This document shows positions 36,554 through 45,233 of a stretch of DNA of 64,000 nt, piece after piece. The stretch covers positions 89,701 through 153,700 of the forward strand of contig NZ_VMNW02000010.1 of the NCBI RefSeq assembly GCF_007713735.2, in the 5' to 3' direction. The first letter of the stretch is position 1. Each line of letters opens with the position of its first letter. The notes beneath the pieces were generated by a model. The model did no database searches, had not been told where the DNA came from, and saw only the letters and a list, made by a program, of their open reading frames with translations. The position numbers and the translations under genes were made by a program. This DNA comes from Amycolatopsis acidicola (GTDB lineage Bacteria > Actinomycetota > Actinomycetes > Mycobacteriales > Pseudonocardiaceae).

Positions 36554-37924
36554 ATGACGACCCAGCGCGCGGCGGAGCGGACCCCGTTCGGTTTCCGGGT
36601 CGTAACGCCGCTCATCGCCAGCGCGGTCCTGAATCCGGTCAACTCGACGCTGATCACCGTGGCATTGGTGCCGATCGGTCAGTCCTTCGGTGCCGGGCCC
36701 GCCCGGACGGCCTGGCTCATCAGCTCCCTCTACCTGGCCACTGCGGTCGCCCAGCCCGTCGTCGGCCTGTTTGTGGACCGGTTCGGCGCCCGGCGCGTCC
36801 TGCTGACCGGCGCCGCGGTGGTGATCGCCGCAGGTCTCGGCGGTCTGCTCGCGCTCTCGTTGCCCTGGCTGGTCGGGGTGCGGGTGGTGCTGGGAATCGG
36901 TACCTGCGCGGGGTTCCCCGCCGCGATGGCGGTGGTGCGGACGCGGGCGGACGCCGCCGGTTCCGGGGTGCCCAGCCGGGTGCTGTCGGTGCTGGGCATG
37001 TCTTCCCAGACCGTCATGGCGATCGGGCCCGCGCTGGCGGGCGCGCTGATCGGCTTGTTCGGCTGGCCCGCCATCTTCGCGGTCAACATCCCGCTCGGGA
37101 TGGTCGCGCTAGTGTCCGCCCTGCTGTGGGTGCCGCGGGACGAGCGCCCGGCACGGACCGGTGTGCCCGTCGACATCGCGGGGATCGTGTTGTTCGCCGC
37201 GACGCTGGTCGTCTTGCTGTTCTTCGTCATGGCCCCGTCGGTGCACGAGTTGTACCTGGTCGCCGTGACGGCGGTCCTGGCCGTCGCGTTCGCCTGGCGG
37301 GAACTGCGCGCCGGCGAGCCGTTCATCGACCTGCGCGTGCTCGCCGGCAACAGCGCCCTGCTGCTGACCTACCTGCGGCAGGCGCTCGGGCTGTTGATCG
37401 TGTACTCGATGATGTACGGCTACGCGCAATGGCTCGAAGCGGCGCACGGGTTCAGCGAATCGAAGGCCGGCCTGGTGATGGTGCCGATGTCGGTGATCGC
37501 CATGCTCGCGTCCGCCGCCTCCGGGCGCGCGACGGGCGTCCGGATCCGCCTGGTACTGGCGGCATCCGCGTTGTGCGGTGGCTCGGGGTTGCTGTTCTCG
37601 ATCTCTTCGGCCACCCCGTTCGCCGCGCTGGCAGGGCTCGCCGCCCTCTTCGGGCTCGGCCAGGGGCTGATCGGCGTGACGAACCAGACAGCGTTGTACG
37701 GCCAGGTTTCCGCGGACGCGGTCGGCACGGCCAGCGGGCTGTTCCGAACGGCCCAGTACCTCGGCGCCATCGCCGCGTCGACGCTCATCGCGCTGTGCTT
37801 CGGCAGCCATGTCACGTCGGCCGGCCTGCACCGGCTCGCCTGGTCGCTGGCCGGGGTGGGCGTCGTGCTGCTGGCCGTGACCGTCACCGACCGAGGACTG
37901 GGCGCGCCCGCCGGGGCGCGCTGA
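36554..37924 (+). CDS. MFS transporter (DHA2-like)
   Basis: A 456-residue membrane transporter with about twelve to fourteen helices. N-terminal ASAVLNPVNSTLITVALVPIG in TM1, FVDRFGARRVLL between TM2 and TM3, and GPALAGALIGLFGWPAIF in TM5. Probably proton-coupled transport of an organic acid or efflux of an intermediate. It is divergent from the 11-gene operon and followed 16 bases later by an aldehyde dehydrogenase. A truncated relative of this very protein is at 6981-7217. Confidence 0.88.
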   Translation: MTTQRAAERTPFGFRVVTPLIASAVLNPVNSTLITVALVPIGQSFGAGPARTAWLISSLYLATAVAQPVVGLFVDRFGARRVLLTGAAVVIAAGLGGLLALSLPWLVGVRVVLGIGTCAGFPAAMAVVRTRADAAGSGVPSRVLSVLGMSSQTVMAIGPALAGALIGLFGWPAIFAVNIPLGMVALVSALLWVPRDERPARTGVPVDIAGIVLFAATLVVLLFFVMAPSVHELYLVAVTAVLAVAFAWRELRAGEPFIDLRVLAGNSALLLTYLRQALGLLIVYSMMYGYAQWLEAAHGFSESKAGLVMVPMSVIAMLASAASGRATGVRIRLVLAASALCGGSGLLFSISSATPFAALAGLAALFGLGQGLIGVTNQTALYGQVSADAVGTASGLFRTAQYLGAIAASTLIALCFGSHVTSAGLHRLAWSLAGVGVVLLAVTVTDRGLGAPAGAR

Positions 37925-37940
37925 CGAAGATGGGAGATCA

Positions 37941-39407
37941 ATGGTCTGGCAGGGCAACTACGGCAAGCTGTTCGTCGGCGGCCGGTGGGCCGATCCGGCG
38001 TCGGACGACAAGCTCCGGGTGATCTCGCCGTTCACCGAAGAGGTGATCGCGGAGGTTCCGGCCGCGACGAAATCCGATGTGGACAGTGCGGTCACGGCGG
38101 CACGAATCGCGTTCGACCACGGGCCATGGCCACGCCTGCCACTGGAAGAACGGTTGGAGGTCGTCCGCCGGCTGCACGCACGGCTCACCGAAGACCAGGA
38201 CGTCGTCGCCGCGTTGATCACCGAGGAGATGGGCTGCCCCATCACGCTGGCCAAGAAGATCCAGGCGACCGCGCCCCGGGCCGCCGCCGCGGCCTTCCTC
38301 GAACTCGCCCCGTCCTACCCATTCCGTTCCGTGCGGACGTCGGACTCCGGCAACGCGTTGGTGCTGCGGGAACCCGTCGGTGTGGTCGCCGCGATCGTGC
38401 CCTGGAACGTGCCGATGGCGATCTCCGTGATGAAGCTCGCGCCCGCGCTCATCGCCGGCTGCACGGCGGTTCTCAAGCCGTCGCCGGAAACACCGCTGGA
38501 CGCCTACCTGCTCGCCGAAATGCTCGAATCCGCGGGCCTGCCGCCCGGGGTGGTGAACGTCGTCCCAGCGGAGCGGGAGGTCAGTGAACACCTCGTCACG
38601 CACCCTGGCGTGGACAAGGTGACGTTCACCGGCTCCACGGCCGCGGGCAGGCGGATCGCTTCCCTGTGCGGGCAGGACATCCGCCGCGTAACGCTGGAGC
38701 TGGGCGGCAAGTCGGCCGCGATCGTGCTGGAGGATGCCGATCTCGATGCCACGGTCGAATCCCTGCGGCTGGGCTCCCTGCGCAACAACGGCCAGGTGTG
38801 CAGCCTCAAGACCCGCATCGTGGTGCCACGCTCGCGGGAGACGGAGTTCGTCGACCGGCTGACCGGGATGGTCGCGTCGATGCCGGTCGGAGATCCTGCG
38901 GACCCGGAGACCCAGATCGGCCCGCTCGTGAGCGCGCGCCAGCGGGAACGCGTCGAGTCCTATGTCGAGATCGGCCGCGCGGAGGGCGCGAAGCTGGCGC
39001 TCGGCGGCGGGCGTCCCACGGGCCTGGACCGGGGATGGTTCGTGGAGCCCACCGTGTTCACCGGCGTGGAGCCCGGAATGCGGATCGCCCAGGACGAGAT
39101 CTTCGGGCCGGTGCTCGCGGTGCTGACCTACGAGGACGAGGACGAGGCGGTCGCGATCGCCAACGACTCCGCCTACGGGCTCAACGGCGCGGTGTTCACC
39201 GCGGACCTCACCCACGGGCTCGACATAGCCGCGCGCATCCGCACCGGAACCGTCGAGCTGAACGGGAATCCGGTGGGCAGGCACGCCCCGACCGGCGGGT
39301 TCAAGACAAGCGGGATCGGCCGCGAAATGGGCCCCGAGGGATTCGACGCGTACGTGGAGCTCAAGACCGTCGGCTTGCCCGCGGAGTTCGCGGCGAGCCT
39401 GACCTGA
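37941..39407 (+). CDS. Aldehyde dehydrogenase family protein
   Basis: A 488-residue NAD(P)-dependent aldehyde dehydrogenase with PWNVP (N156), the FTGSTAAGRRI cofactor helix, general base Glu253 (LELGGKS) and nucleophile Cys287 (NNGQVCSLK). Oxidises an aldehyde to an acid, substrate unknown. ATG at 37941 with GGGAGAT upstream; coupled in transcription with the MFS gene at 36554. Its stop codon lies inside the left arm of a perfect 20-base hairpin. Confidence 0.93.
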   Translation: MVWQGNYGKLFVGGRWADPASDDKLRVISPFTEEVIAEVPAATKSDVDSAVTAARIAFDHGPWPRLPLEERLEVVRRLHARLTEDQDVVAALITEEMGCPITLAKKIQATAPRAAAAAFLELAPSYPFRSVRTSDSGNALVLREPVGVVAAIVPWNVPMAISVMKLAPALIAGCTAVLKPSPETPLDAYLLAEMLESAGLPPGVVNVVPAEREVSEHLVTHPGVDKVTFTGSTAAGRRIASLCGQDIRRVTLELGGKSAAIVLEDADLDATVESLRLGSLRNNGQVCSLKTRIVVPRSRETEFVDRLTGMVASMPVGDPADPETQIGPLVSARQRERVESYVEIGRAEGAKLALGGGRPTGLDRGWFVEPTVFTGVEPGMRIAQDEIFGPVLAVLTYEDEDEAVAIANDSAYGLNGAVFTADLTHGLDIAARIRTGTVELNGNPVGRHAPTGGFKTSGIGREMGPEGFDAYVELKTVGLPAEFAASLT

Positions 39408-39450
39408 CCGGGATGGCCGGCCGGTGACACCCGGCCGGCCATCCCGGTCA
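39405..39450. terminator. Perfect bidirectional terminator containing two stop codons
   Basis: Arms 39405-39424 and 39431-39450 are perfect 20-base reverse complements around a six-base loop TGACAC. The plus-strand aldehyde dehydrogenase stop TGA is the first three bases of the left arm (39405-39407), and the minus-strand oxidoreductase stop is the mirror-image three bases of the right arm (39448-39450). One element ends both convergent operons. Confidence 0.85.
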
Positions 39451-40455
39451 TGCGCTGAGCGCGGGCAGGACTTCTTCGCCGATCAGCCGGACCGATTCCG
39501 CGGCCGGCTCGACAGGCATACCCGCCCAGTGCGTACGCAGGACGAAGTGGTCGATGCCCAATTCGTCCCGCCACGGCAGCAGGGCACGGACACAGTCTTC
39601 GGGCGAGCCCACGATGAAGCGCTGGTCGGCCAGTTCGTCGTAGGGGATGTCGAAGGACTCCTTGTCCGGCATCACCTTGTCCTGCCCCCATTTCGCGTAC
39701 ATCCGGTACTTGTCGGCGAGGTACTTCGACGCGAGTTCGGCGGCGGTGGCTCGGTCCTTCGCGCAGAAGATCTCGCGCATCGCGGGGAGTTCCACCGGCG
39801 CGGCCAGCCCTGTCGCGTCACGCTCGGAGTGGAACAGCTTCAGCTGACGACGCACGGTGTCGATCGTCGCGTGAGGGTTGATCATCCACGCGTCCGCGAG
39901 CCGAGCGGCCCGGCGCACCGCGGGGTCGCTGTTGGCGGCCATCCAGACCGGGGGCCGCGGCTGCTGCAGCGGCCTGAGCGCGAGCCGCGCCCCGTCCAGC
40001 CTGCACCAGGGCAGGTCGGCGTCGACCGTCTCACCGGCCCACAGCCGGGTCACCACGTCGAGATTGGCCTCGAAGCGGGCCGCGCTCCCGGTCATCGGGA
40101 CGCCGAGCGCATCGTATTCGGGTTGGCGGTAGCCGAGCCCGACCCCGAAGGTCAGCCGCCCGCCCGAGATCACGTCGAGCGCGGCGAAATGCTCCGCCAC
40201 TTCGACCGGGTTGTGCAACGCGAGCAGGAGAATGCCGACGCCCACCCGCATATCGCCCGCGTCCGCCGCGAGCCGGGCCAGGAACGGCACCGGCTGCATG
40301 TCGGTGACCTCGCCACTGAGGAAGTGCTGGCCGGTGAACACCGCGTGCCACCCGGAATCCCGGGCCACCCGCAGCAACCGCAGCTGTTCGTCCAGCGCCT
40401 CCCTCTGGTCGGTGCCGAGCGGTTGCTGATTGGCCAGCATCAAGCCGAATTCCAC
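39448..40455 (-). CDS. Luciferase-like (LLM class) flavin/F420-dependent oxidoreductase
   Basis: A 335-residue TIM-barrel protein of the bacterial luciferase superfamily. Starts with VEFGLMLANQQP, then HAVFTGQHFLSGEVTDMQPVPFLARLAA, HNPVEVAEHFAALDVISGGRLTFGVGLGYRQPEYDALG and RFIVGSPEDCVRALLPWRDELGIDHFVLR. It may be an FMNH2 monooxygenase or F420-dependent reductase; sequence does not decide. GTG at 40455 with GGGTGAA upstream, four bases after the transporter stop. Operon 41779-39448 with the MHS transporter. Confidence 0.88.
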   Translation of the reverse strand: MEFGLMLANQQPLGTDQREALDEQLRLLRVARDSGWHAVFTGQHFLSGEVTDMQPVPFLARLAADAGDMRVGVGILLLALHNPVEVAEHFAALDVISGGRLTFGVGLGYRQPEYDALGVPMTGSAARFEANLDVVTRLWAGETVDADLPWCRLDGARLALRPLQQPRPPVWMAANSDPAVRRAARLADAWMINPHATIDTVRRQLKLFHSERDATGLAAPVELPAMREIFCAKDRATAAELASKYLADKYRMYAKWGQDKVMPDKESFDIPYDELADQRFIVGSPEDCVRALLPWRDELGIDHFVLRTHWAGMPVEPAAESVRLIGEEVLPALSA

Positions 40456-40459
40456 TGTT

Positions 40460-41779
40460 TCACCCTTCTGCCTGGAGCACTTTCCGCTCCTCGTCGCGGC
40501 GCGCGGAGGCGTCGCGGAGCCGGTACCGCCTGGTCTCGGGCAAGACCAGCACGACCAGGAACGCGAACACACCGATCGCCACGCCGTAGAAGGCGGGCGC
40601 CAGCGGTGACCCGAAGCCAGTGACGAGTGCCGCCGCGATCAGCGGCGCGGTACCGCCGAAGATGGCGTTGCCCAGGTTGCTGGATATCGCGTGCCCGGTG
40701 CAGCGGACCGCGGTCGGGAACAGCTCGAGCTGCGCCACGAACCCGGCGGCGACGCAGGGCGCGGCCGCGAGCACCAGCAGCACCTGGCCCAGACACGCAC
40801 CCGCGACGGTGCCGGACGAGGCCAGCTTGAACGCCGGGTACGCGACGACGGCGAGCAGCGCGGTTCCGCTGAGCAGCAACGGTTTGCGGCCGACGCGGTC
40901 CGCCAGCGCACCGAAGACCGGAAACAGCAGGGCAAGGACCGCGACCGCCCCGGCGTTGGACAGCAGTGCCGCCGTGTGCCCGAGACCCGCGACCTGGACC
41001 AGGAACGTGTACATGAACCCGAGCAGCAGGTACGACACGACGGCGTGCGCGGAGCCCAGCAGGGTGACCAGCAGCATCGACTTGATCCTCGGTCGCGCCG
41101 CTGTCCGAAGTGGATCGTCCGCCGCCTTCTCGATCGCGGCTTCGGTGAACTCTTCGGGGTCGTCGAGTCGTTTGCGCAGCCAGAAACCGGCCGCGCCCAG
41201 CACTCCGCCGATGAGGAACGGGATCCGCCAGCCCCAGCCGACGTACGCGGCCTCCCCCATCCCGGACCGCACTGCCAAAACGAGAATCCCGACGAGCGCG
41301 GCGGGCAGGAACGCGGTGCAGGCGGCGAAGCCGACCCAGCGGGCGCGCCGCCCCTCGGGGGCGGACTCGATCACGTACGCGTAGCTTCCGCTGGATTCCC
41401 CGCCCAGTGACAGGCCCTGGCCGAGCCTGCACACCACCAGCAGGACCGGCGCGAGCACGCCCACGCTTTCGAAGGTGGGCAACAGCCCGGCTGCCGTCGT
41501 ACAGGCACCCATCAGCAGCACGGTCGTGGTGAGGACGTTGATCCGTCCTTTCCGGTCTCCCAGGAAACCGAAGAGGAGGCCGCCGAGCGGGCGGGCGAAG
41601 AACGCCAGCGCGTAGACGGCGAAGGTGCCCAGCATCGCGGCCGTGGGGTTCGACTTCGGGAAGAAGTGGACGGCTAGCACGGGTGCCGAGAAGCCGAACA
41701 GGAAGAAGTCGTACAGCTCCCCCAGATTGCCGATCGAAGCGCCGGCGATGCGGCGGCGCGCGGTCACGGGCGACGTCAT
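40460..41779 (-). CDS. MFS transporter, metabolite:H+ symporter (MHS) family
   Basis: A 439-residue twelve-helix symporter, a close paralogue of the one at 20954-22276: [29 protein letters not shown] at the N-terminus, [43 protein letters not shown] and GWRIPFLIGG. Import of an organic acid is expected. ATG at 41779, with a TTGACA/CATTCT promoter and AGTCAGACA operator at 41862-41890. Divergent from the aldehyde dehydrogenase operon at 41975. Confidence 0.9.
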   Translation of the reverse strand: MTSPVTARRRIAGASIGNLGELYDFFLFGFSAPVLAVHFFPKSNPTAAMLGTFAVYALAFFARPLGGLLFGFLGDRKGRINVLTTTVLLMGACTTAAGLLPTFESVGVLAPVLLVVCRLGQGLSLGGESSGSYAYVIESAPEGRRARWVGFAACTAFLPAALVGILVLAVRSGMGEAAYVGWGWRIPFLIGGVLGAAGFWLRKRLDDPEEFTEAAIEKAADDPLRTAARPRIKSMLLVTLLGSAHAVVSYLLLGFMYTFLVQVAGLGHTAALLSNAGAVAVLALLFPVFGALADRVGRKPLLLSGTALLAVVAYPAFKLASSGTVAGACLGQVLLVLAAAPCVAAGFVAQLELFPTAVRCTGHAISSNLGNAIFGGTAPLIAAALVTGFGSPLAPAFYGVAIGVFAFLVVLVLPETRRYRLRDASARRDEERKVLQAEG

Positions 41780-41861
41780 TGTCGTCCTCCTTCGGTGGAT
41801 TCAGGGATCGCGCGCACCGTCGGCAAGTCTCCGACCAGGCAAAACCGTGCGCAATATCACC

Positions 41862-41890
41862 AGAATGTCTGACTTTACTGATAGTGTCAA
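41862..41890 (-). promoter_or_regulatory. Promoter with overlapping operator for the 41779 transporter
   Basis: Minus strand: TTGACA (41885-41890), 17-base spacer, CATTCT (41862-41867). AGTCAGACA (41866-41874) overlaps the -10 box in the same register as at 36448 and 59671, with one mismatch in the left half. Confidence 0.65.
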
Positions 41891-41908
41891 GACACTTGAT
41901 GCCGCTAG

Positions 41909-41937
41909 TTGACGCATTATCTAATGTCCGACAGTAT
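41909..41937 (+). promoter_or_regulatory. Promoter with overlapping operator for the 41975 aldehyde dehydrogenase operon
   Basis: TTGACG (41909-41914), 17-base spacer, CAGTAT (41932-41937). TGTCCGACA (41925-41933), preceded by CTAA, overlaps the spacer end and the first two bases of the -10 box. It lies back to back with the minus-strand promoter at 41862-41890. Confidence 0.68.
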
Positions 41938-41974
41938 CGGACTTGCCGAAGCCGATTCCTGGGAGAGATACCGA

Positions 41975-43459
41975 ATGTCTGCCGAAACTCACGCGATGGT
42001 GATCGACGGCCAGTGGCGCGCCGCCGCCGGGGGCGCGACGCTCGCGTCGGTCAACCCGTTCGACGGCACAGCGTGGGCCACCGTCCCCTCAGCTACCGCA
42101 CAGGACATCGATGACGCGGTACAGGCCGCCCGGCGCGCCTTCGACGACGGCCCGTGGGCGCGGTCCACCCCGCTGCACCGTGCCGCCCTGCTGCGCAGGC
42201 TCGGTGACCTGATCAAGGAAAACGCCGACGAGCTCGCCCGGATCCAGGTGCGCGAGAACGGCAAGCTGATCCGGGAGATGGCCGGGCAGACGACCGCGCT
42301 CGCCAACCACTGCTACTTCTTCGCCGGCGTCGCCGAGCAGCCCTCCGGCGAAACCCTCTCGTCGAGCGTGCCGGACATGCAGGTGTTCACGGTCCGCGAG
42401 CCGGTCGGCGTGGTCGCCGCGATCACCCCATGGAACAGCCCGGTCTCCTTGCTGCTGTGGAAACTCTGCCCCGCGCTCGCCGTCGGCTGCACGGTCGTGG
42501 TCAAACCCTCGGAGATCACGCCGGTCTCCACGCTCTTCCTCGCGCGCCTGATCCAGGAAGCCGGCTTCCCGGACGGTGTGGTCAACGTCGTCACCGGCGC
42601 GGGCGAAGCAGGTGCGGCGCTGGCCGCACACCCCGGCGTGGACAAGATCGCCTTCACCGGGTCTACCGCGGTGGGTAAGAAAATCGCGGTGACCGCGGCC
42701 GAGCGGCTGGCGCGAGTATCCCTGGAGCTGGGCGGGAAATCTCCTAACATCGTCTTCCCGGACGCGGACCTGGCCAACACCGTCAACGGTGTGATGGCCG
42801 GCATCTTCGCCGCGACGGGCCAGACGTGCATGGCAGGTTCGCGGGTCCTGGTGCATGAGGACATCTACGACCGGTTCAGCAAACAGCTCACCGAAAGGGC
42901 CCGGCAGATCAAGCTCGGCGATCCCCTCGATCCCGGATCCGAAATGGGCACGGTCGCGTGCAAGGCTCAATACGACAAAGTCCTGAACTACATCGAGATC
43001 GCCAAGGCCGAAGGCGCGCACCTGGCCGCCGGCGGGAAACACCCCGAGGACCCCGCGTTGCGCCAGGGCCTGTTCGTCGAACCCACCGTGTTCACCGGTG
43101 TCACGAACGACATGCGGATCGCGCGCGAAGAGGTCTTCGGGCCGGTCGCGGTGGTCATCAAGTTCTCGGGCGAGGACGACGCCGTGCGCATCGCGAACGA
43201 CACGTCCTTCGGGCTCGCGGCCGGTGTCTGGACCCGGGATGTCGCGCGCGCACACCGGATGATCAAGCGGCTGCGGGCGGGCAGCGTCTGGATCAACAAC
43301 TACCGCAAGACCAACCACGTCGCGCCGTTCGGCGGGTTCAAGGAAAGCGGGATCGGCCGCGAGAACGGGGTCCACGCCACCGACGAGTACACCGAGGTCA
43401 AGACGGCGTGGATCGATACCGGCAGCACCATCGCCGACCCGTTCAACCCCCGGGCCTGA
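41975..43459 (+). CDS. Aldehyde dehydrogenase family protein
   Basis: A 494-residue NAD(P)-dependent aldehyde dehydrogenase with Glu251 (SLELGGKSPN) and catalytic Cys285 (TGQTCMAGSR), the PWNSP motif and the FTGSTAVGKKI cofactor helix. The start is the ATG at 41975, with GGAGAG seven bases upstream; a frame-open ATG-like start at 41909 would lie in the promoter. First of three genes (CoA transferase, cupin) on the same strand. An acid made here could be passed to the CoA transferase. Confidence 0.93.
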   Translation: MSAETHAMVIDGQWRAAAGGATLASVNPFDGTAWATVPSATAQDIDDAVQAARRAFDDGPWARSTPLHRAALLRRLGDLIKENADELARIQVRENGKLIREMAGQTTALANHCYFFAGVAEQPSGETLSSSVPDMQVFTVREPVGVVAAITPWNSPVSLLLWKLCPALAVGCTVVVKPSEITPVSTLFLARLIQEAGFPDGVVNVVTGAGEAGAALAAHPGVDKIAFTGSTAVGKKIAVTAAERLARVSLELGGKSPNIVFPDADLANTVNGVMAGIFAATGQTCMAGSRVLVHEDIYDRFSKQLTERARQIKLGDPLDPGSEMGTVACKAQYDKVLNYIEIAKAEGAHLAAGGKHPEDPALRQGLFVEPTVFTGVTNDMRIAREEVFGPVAVVIKFSGEDDAVRIANDTSFGLAAGVWTRDVARAHRMIKRLRAGSVWINNYRKTNHVAPFGGFKESGIGRENGVHATDEYTEVKTAWIDTGSTIADPFNPRA

Positions 43460-43486
43460 CCGCCACCGCCGAGAGAAGGGATTCCT

Positions 43487-44674
43487 TTGGCACATCCCAC
43501 GAAACCCCTGGACGGCATCCGCGTACTGGACTTCACCCAGTCGCTGCTGGGCCCTTCCGCGACCCAGGTCCTCGGTGACTACGGCGCGGACGTCATCAAG
43601 GTCGAGCGCGCCGCCGGTGACCTGATGCGGTCGGTCATCCCGGACCGCAGCGGCCCGGACAACCCGGTGTTCCTCAGCCTCAACCGCAACAAGCGCAGCA
43701 TCGTACTCAACACCAAGACCGCGGAGGGACGCGGCATCGTGCACGACCTCGCCGCCCGTGCCGACGTCGTGGTCAGCAACTTCCGGCCGGGCGTCATGGA
43801 GAAGATGGGCTTCGGGTACGACACCCTCTCCGAGCTGAACCCGCGGATCATCTGGGCGTCGGGCACCGCGTACGGGTCGAGCGGGCCCTTCCGGCACCGC
43901 GCCGGCGTCGACCAGATCGCCCAGGCGCTGACCGGCCTCATCGCGCGCCGCACCTCCGACACCGCGCCGATGACCATCTACCCCACCATGATCTGCGACT
44001 ACACCACCGCGATGCACCTCGCGCAGGGCATCCTGCTCGCCCTGATCGCGCGCGGGCGCACCGGGCACGGGCAGAAGGTCGAAGTGTCGCTGTACGACTC
44101 GGCGCTGGCCCTGCAGTCGATGGAGGCCACCGTGCAGCTGACCCGCGGGGAAGAACTGAACTTCGGGCGGATGCCCCTCAACGGCGTTTTCCCCACCGCA
44201 GACGGTGAGATCATGGTGATCGGTGTCTTCCACGACAACGCCCTGCAGGACATCTCGACCGCACTGGAGTTCGACGACGATCTGTCCGAGCGCCCGGAGT
44301 TCCGGACCACCGAGCTGCAGTTCGCGAACAAGGACGCGCTGCAAGGCCTGTTCCGCGAACGCTTGCGGACCAAACCCACCGCCTACTGGCTGAAGCGGCT
44401 GGAATCGGTCGACATCATGTGCAGCCGCATCCAGACGATCGCCGAAGCCCTGCGGCACCCGCAAACGAAGGTCAACGACGTCCTGCTCGACGTGGACCAT
44501 CCCGTCGAAGGCCGCTTCACGACGGTGGGCTCACCGATCCACCTTTCCGCCAGCCCGGTGGAAATCCGGTACGCGCCACCACGGCTCGGCGAGCACGGCG
44601 ACGACATCCTCACCGAACTCGGCTACGACCAAGCGGCGATCGACGACCTTCGTACCAGGAAAGTCCTGGCCTGA
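43487..44674 (+). CDS. CaiB/BaiF family (class III) CoA transferase
   Basis: A 395-residue CoA transferase: GIRVLDFTQSLLGPSATQVLGDYGADVIKVE, SLNRNKRSIVLN and catalytic Asp171 (MICDYTTAM). The likely start is TTG at 43487, preceded by GAGAGAAGGG. It transfers CoA to a carboxylic acid, probably the product of the aldehyde dehydrogenase 28 bases upstream (inference). The other CoA transferases in the window (35202 and 48389) are distinct, only moderately similar proteins. Confidence 0.92.
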   Translation: MAHPTKPLDGIRVLDFTQSLLGPSATQVLGDYGADVIKVERAAGDLMRSVIPDRSGPDNPVFLSLNRNKRSIVLNTKTAEGRGIVHDLAARADVVVSNFRPGVMEKMGFGYDTLSELNPRIIWASGTAYGSSGPFRHRAGVDQIAQALTGLIARRTSDTAPMTIYPTMICDYTTAMHLAQGILLALIARGRTGHGQKVEVSLYDSALALQSMEATVQLTRGEELNFGRMPLNGVFPTADGEIMVIGVFHDNALQDISTALEFDDDLSERPEFRTTELQFANKDALQGLFRERLRTKPTAYWLKRLESVDIMCSRIQTIAEALRHPQTKVNDVLLDVDHPVEGRFTTVGSPIHLSASPVEIRYAPPRLGEHGDDILTELGYDQAAIDDLRTRKVLA

Positions 44675-44702
44675 ACCCGCACAGCAGAAGAGGAAGGCAA
44701 CG

Positions 44703-45233
44703 ATGCCCGATCAGGTTCGCACGATCGTGACCCACATCAACGACGACGGTACGTCCGGGATGACCGAGCGGCTCGTCGCCCGGCGCACCTCCGTCGACGA
44801 CCTCGGCCGCCCCACCTTCGGCGGCAATCTCGTCTGGGGGACCACCGACGGCACGTCGACGGTCGGTGCCGGTGAGCAGCCGGACGCGGTGACCGAACCG
44901 TTCTTCCCCGGCCCCGGCGGCCACCGGTTCGTCGTCTTCGAGTTCCTGCCCGAACCGGGCGCCGCCCCGCGAATCGTGGTGCGGCAAGGAGATCCGATGC
45001 CCGGGCTGCTGGACGCGTTCGACAAGGACCGGCCGGGGATGCACCGCACCGACACGATCGACTACACCTACGTCATCTCGGGCGAGATGACACTGGAACT
45101 CGACGACGGCGAAGTGCCGGTGCGTGCCGGGGACTGCGTCGTCCAGCAGGGCACCTGGCACGCCTGGCGCAACCGCGCGGCCGAGCCGTGCGTCGTCGCC
45201 GCCGTGCTCATCGGGGCCGACCGGAAGCCGTGA
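44703..45233 (+). CDS. Cupin domain protein
   Basis: A 176-residue cupin, related to the protein at 2997-3530: RTDTIDYTYVISGEMTLELDDGEVPVRAGDCVVQQGTWHAWRN carries the barrel and candidate ligand His. Motif 1 His residues are reduced, as in the paralogue, so metal binding is uncertain. ATG at 44703 with GAGGAAGG upstream, 28 bases after the CoA transferase. The 3' end overlaps the convergent thioesterase gene by 26 bases. Confidence 0.87.
   Translation: MPDQVRTIVTHINDDGTSGMTERLVARRTSVDDLGRPTFGGNLVWGTTDGTSTVGAGEQPDAVTEPFFPGPGGHRFVVFEFLPEPGAAPRIVVRQGDPMPGLLDAFDKDRPGMHRTDTIDYTYVISGEMTLELDDGEVPVRAGDCVVQQGTWHAWRNRAAEPCVVAAVLIGADRKP

Noticed and set aside
41884..41895. GTGTCAAGACAC, and TGTCAAGAC near 19586, 20812 and 51352, as a second operator family
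   Set aside because: In the best cases these are simply the TTGACA -35 box read on either strand; register relative to genes is explained by promoters without a second regulator.
42089..44500. Long minus-strand open frame opposite the aldehyde dehydrogenase and CoA transferase
   Set aside because: Composition is His/Arg/Asp-rich with no recognisable domain; the plus-strand genes have full catalytic motifs. Antisense shadow of GC-rich coding sequence.
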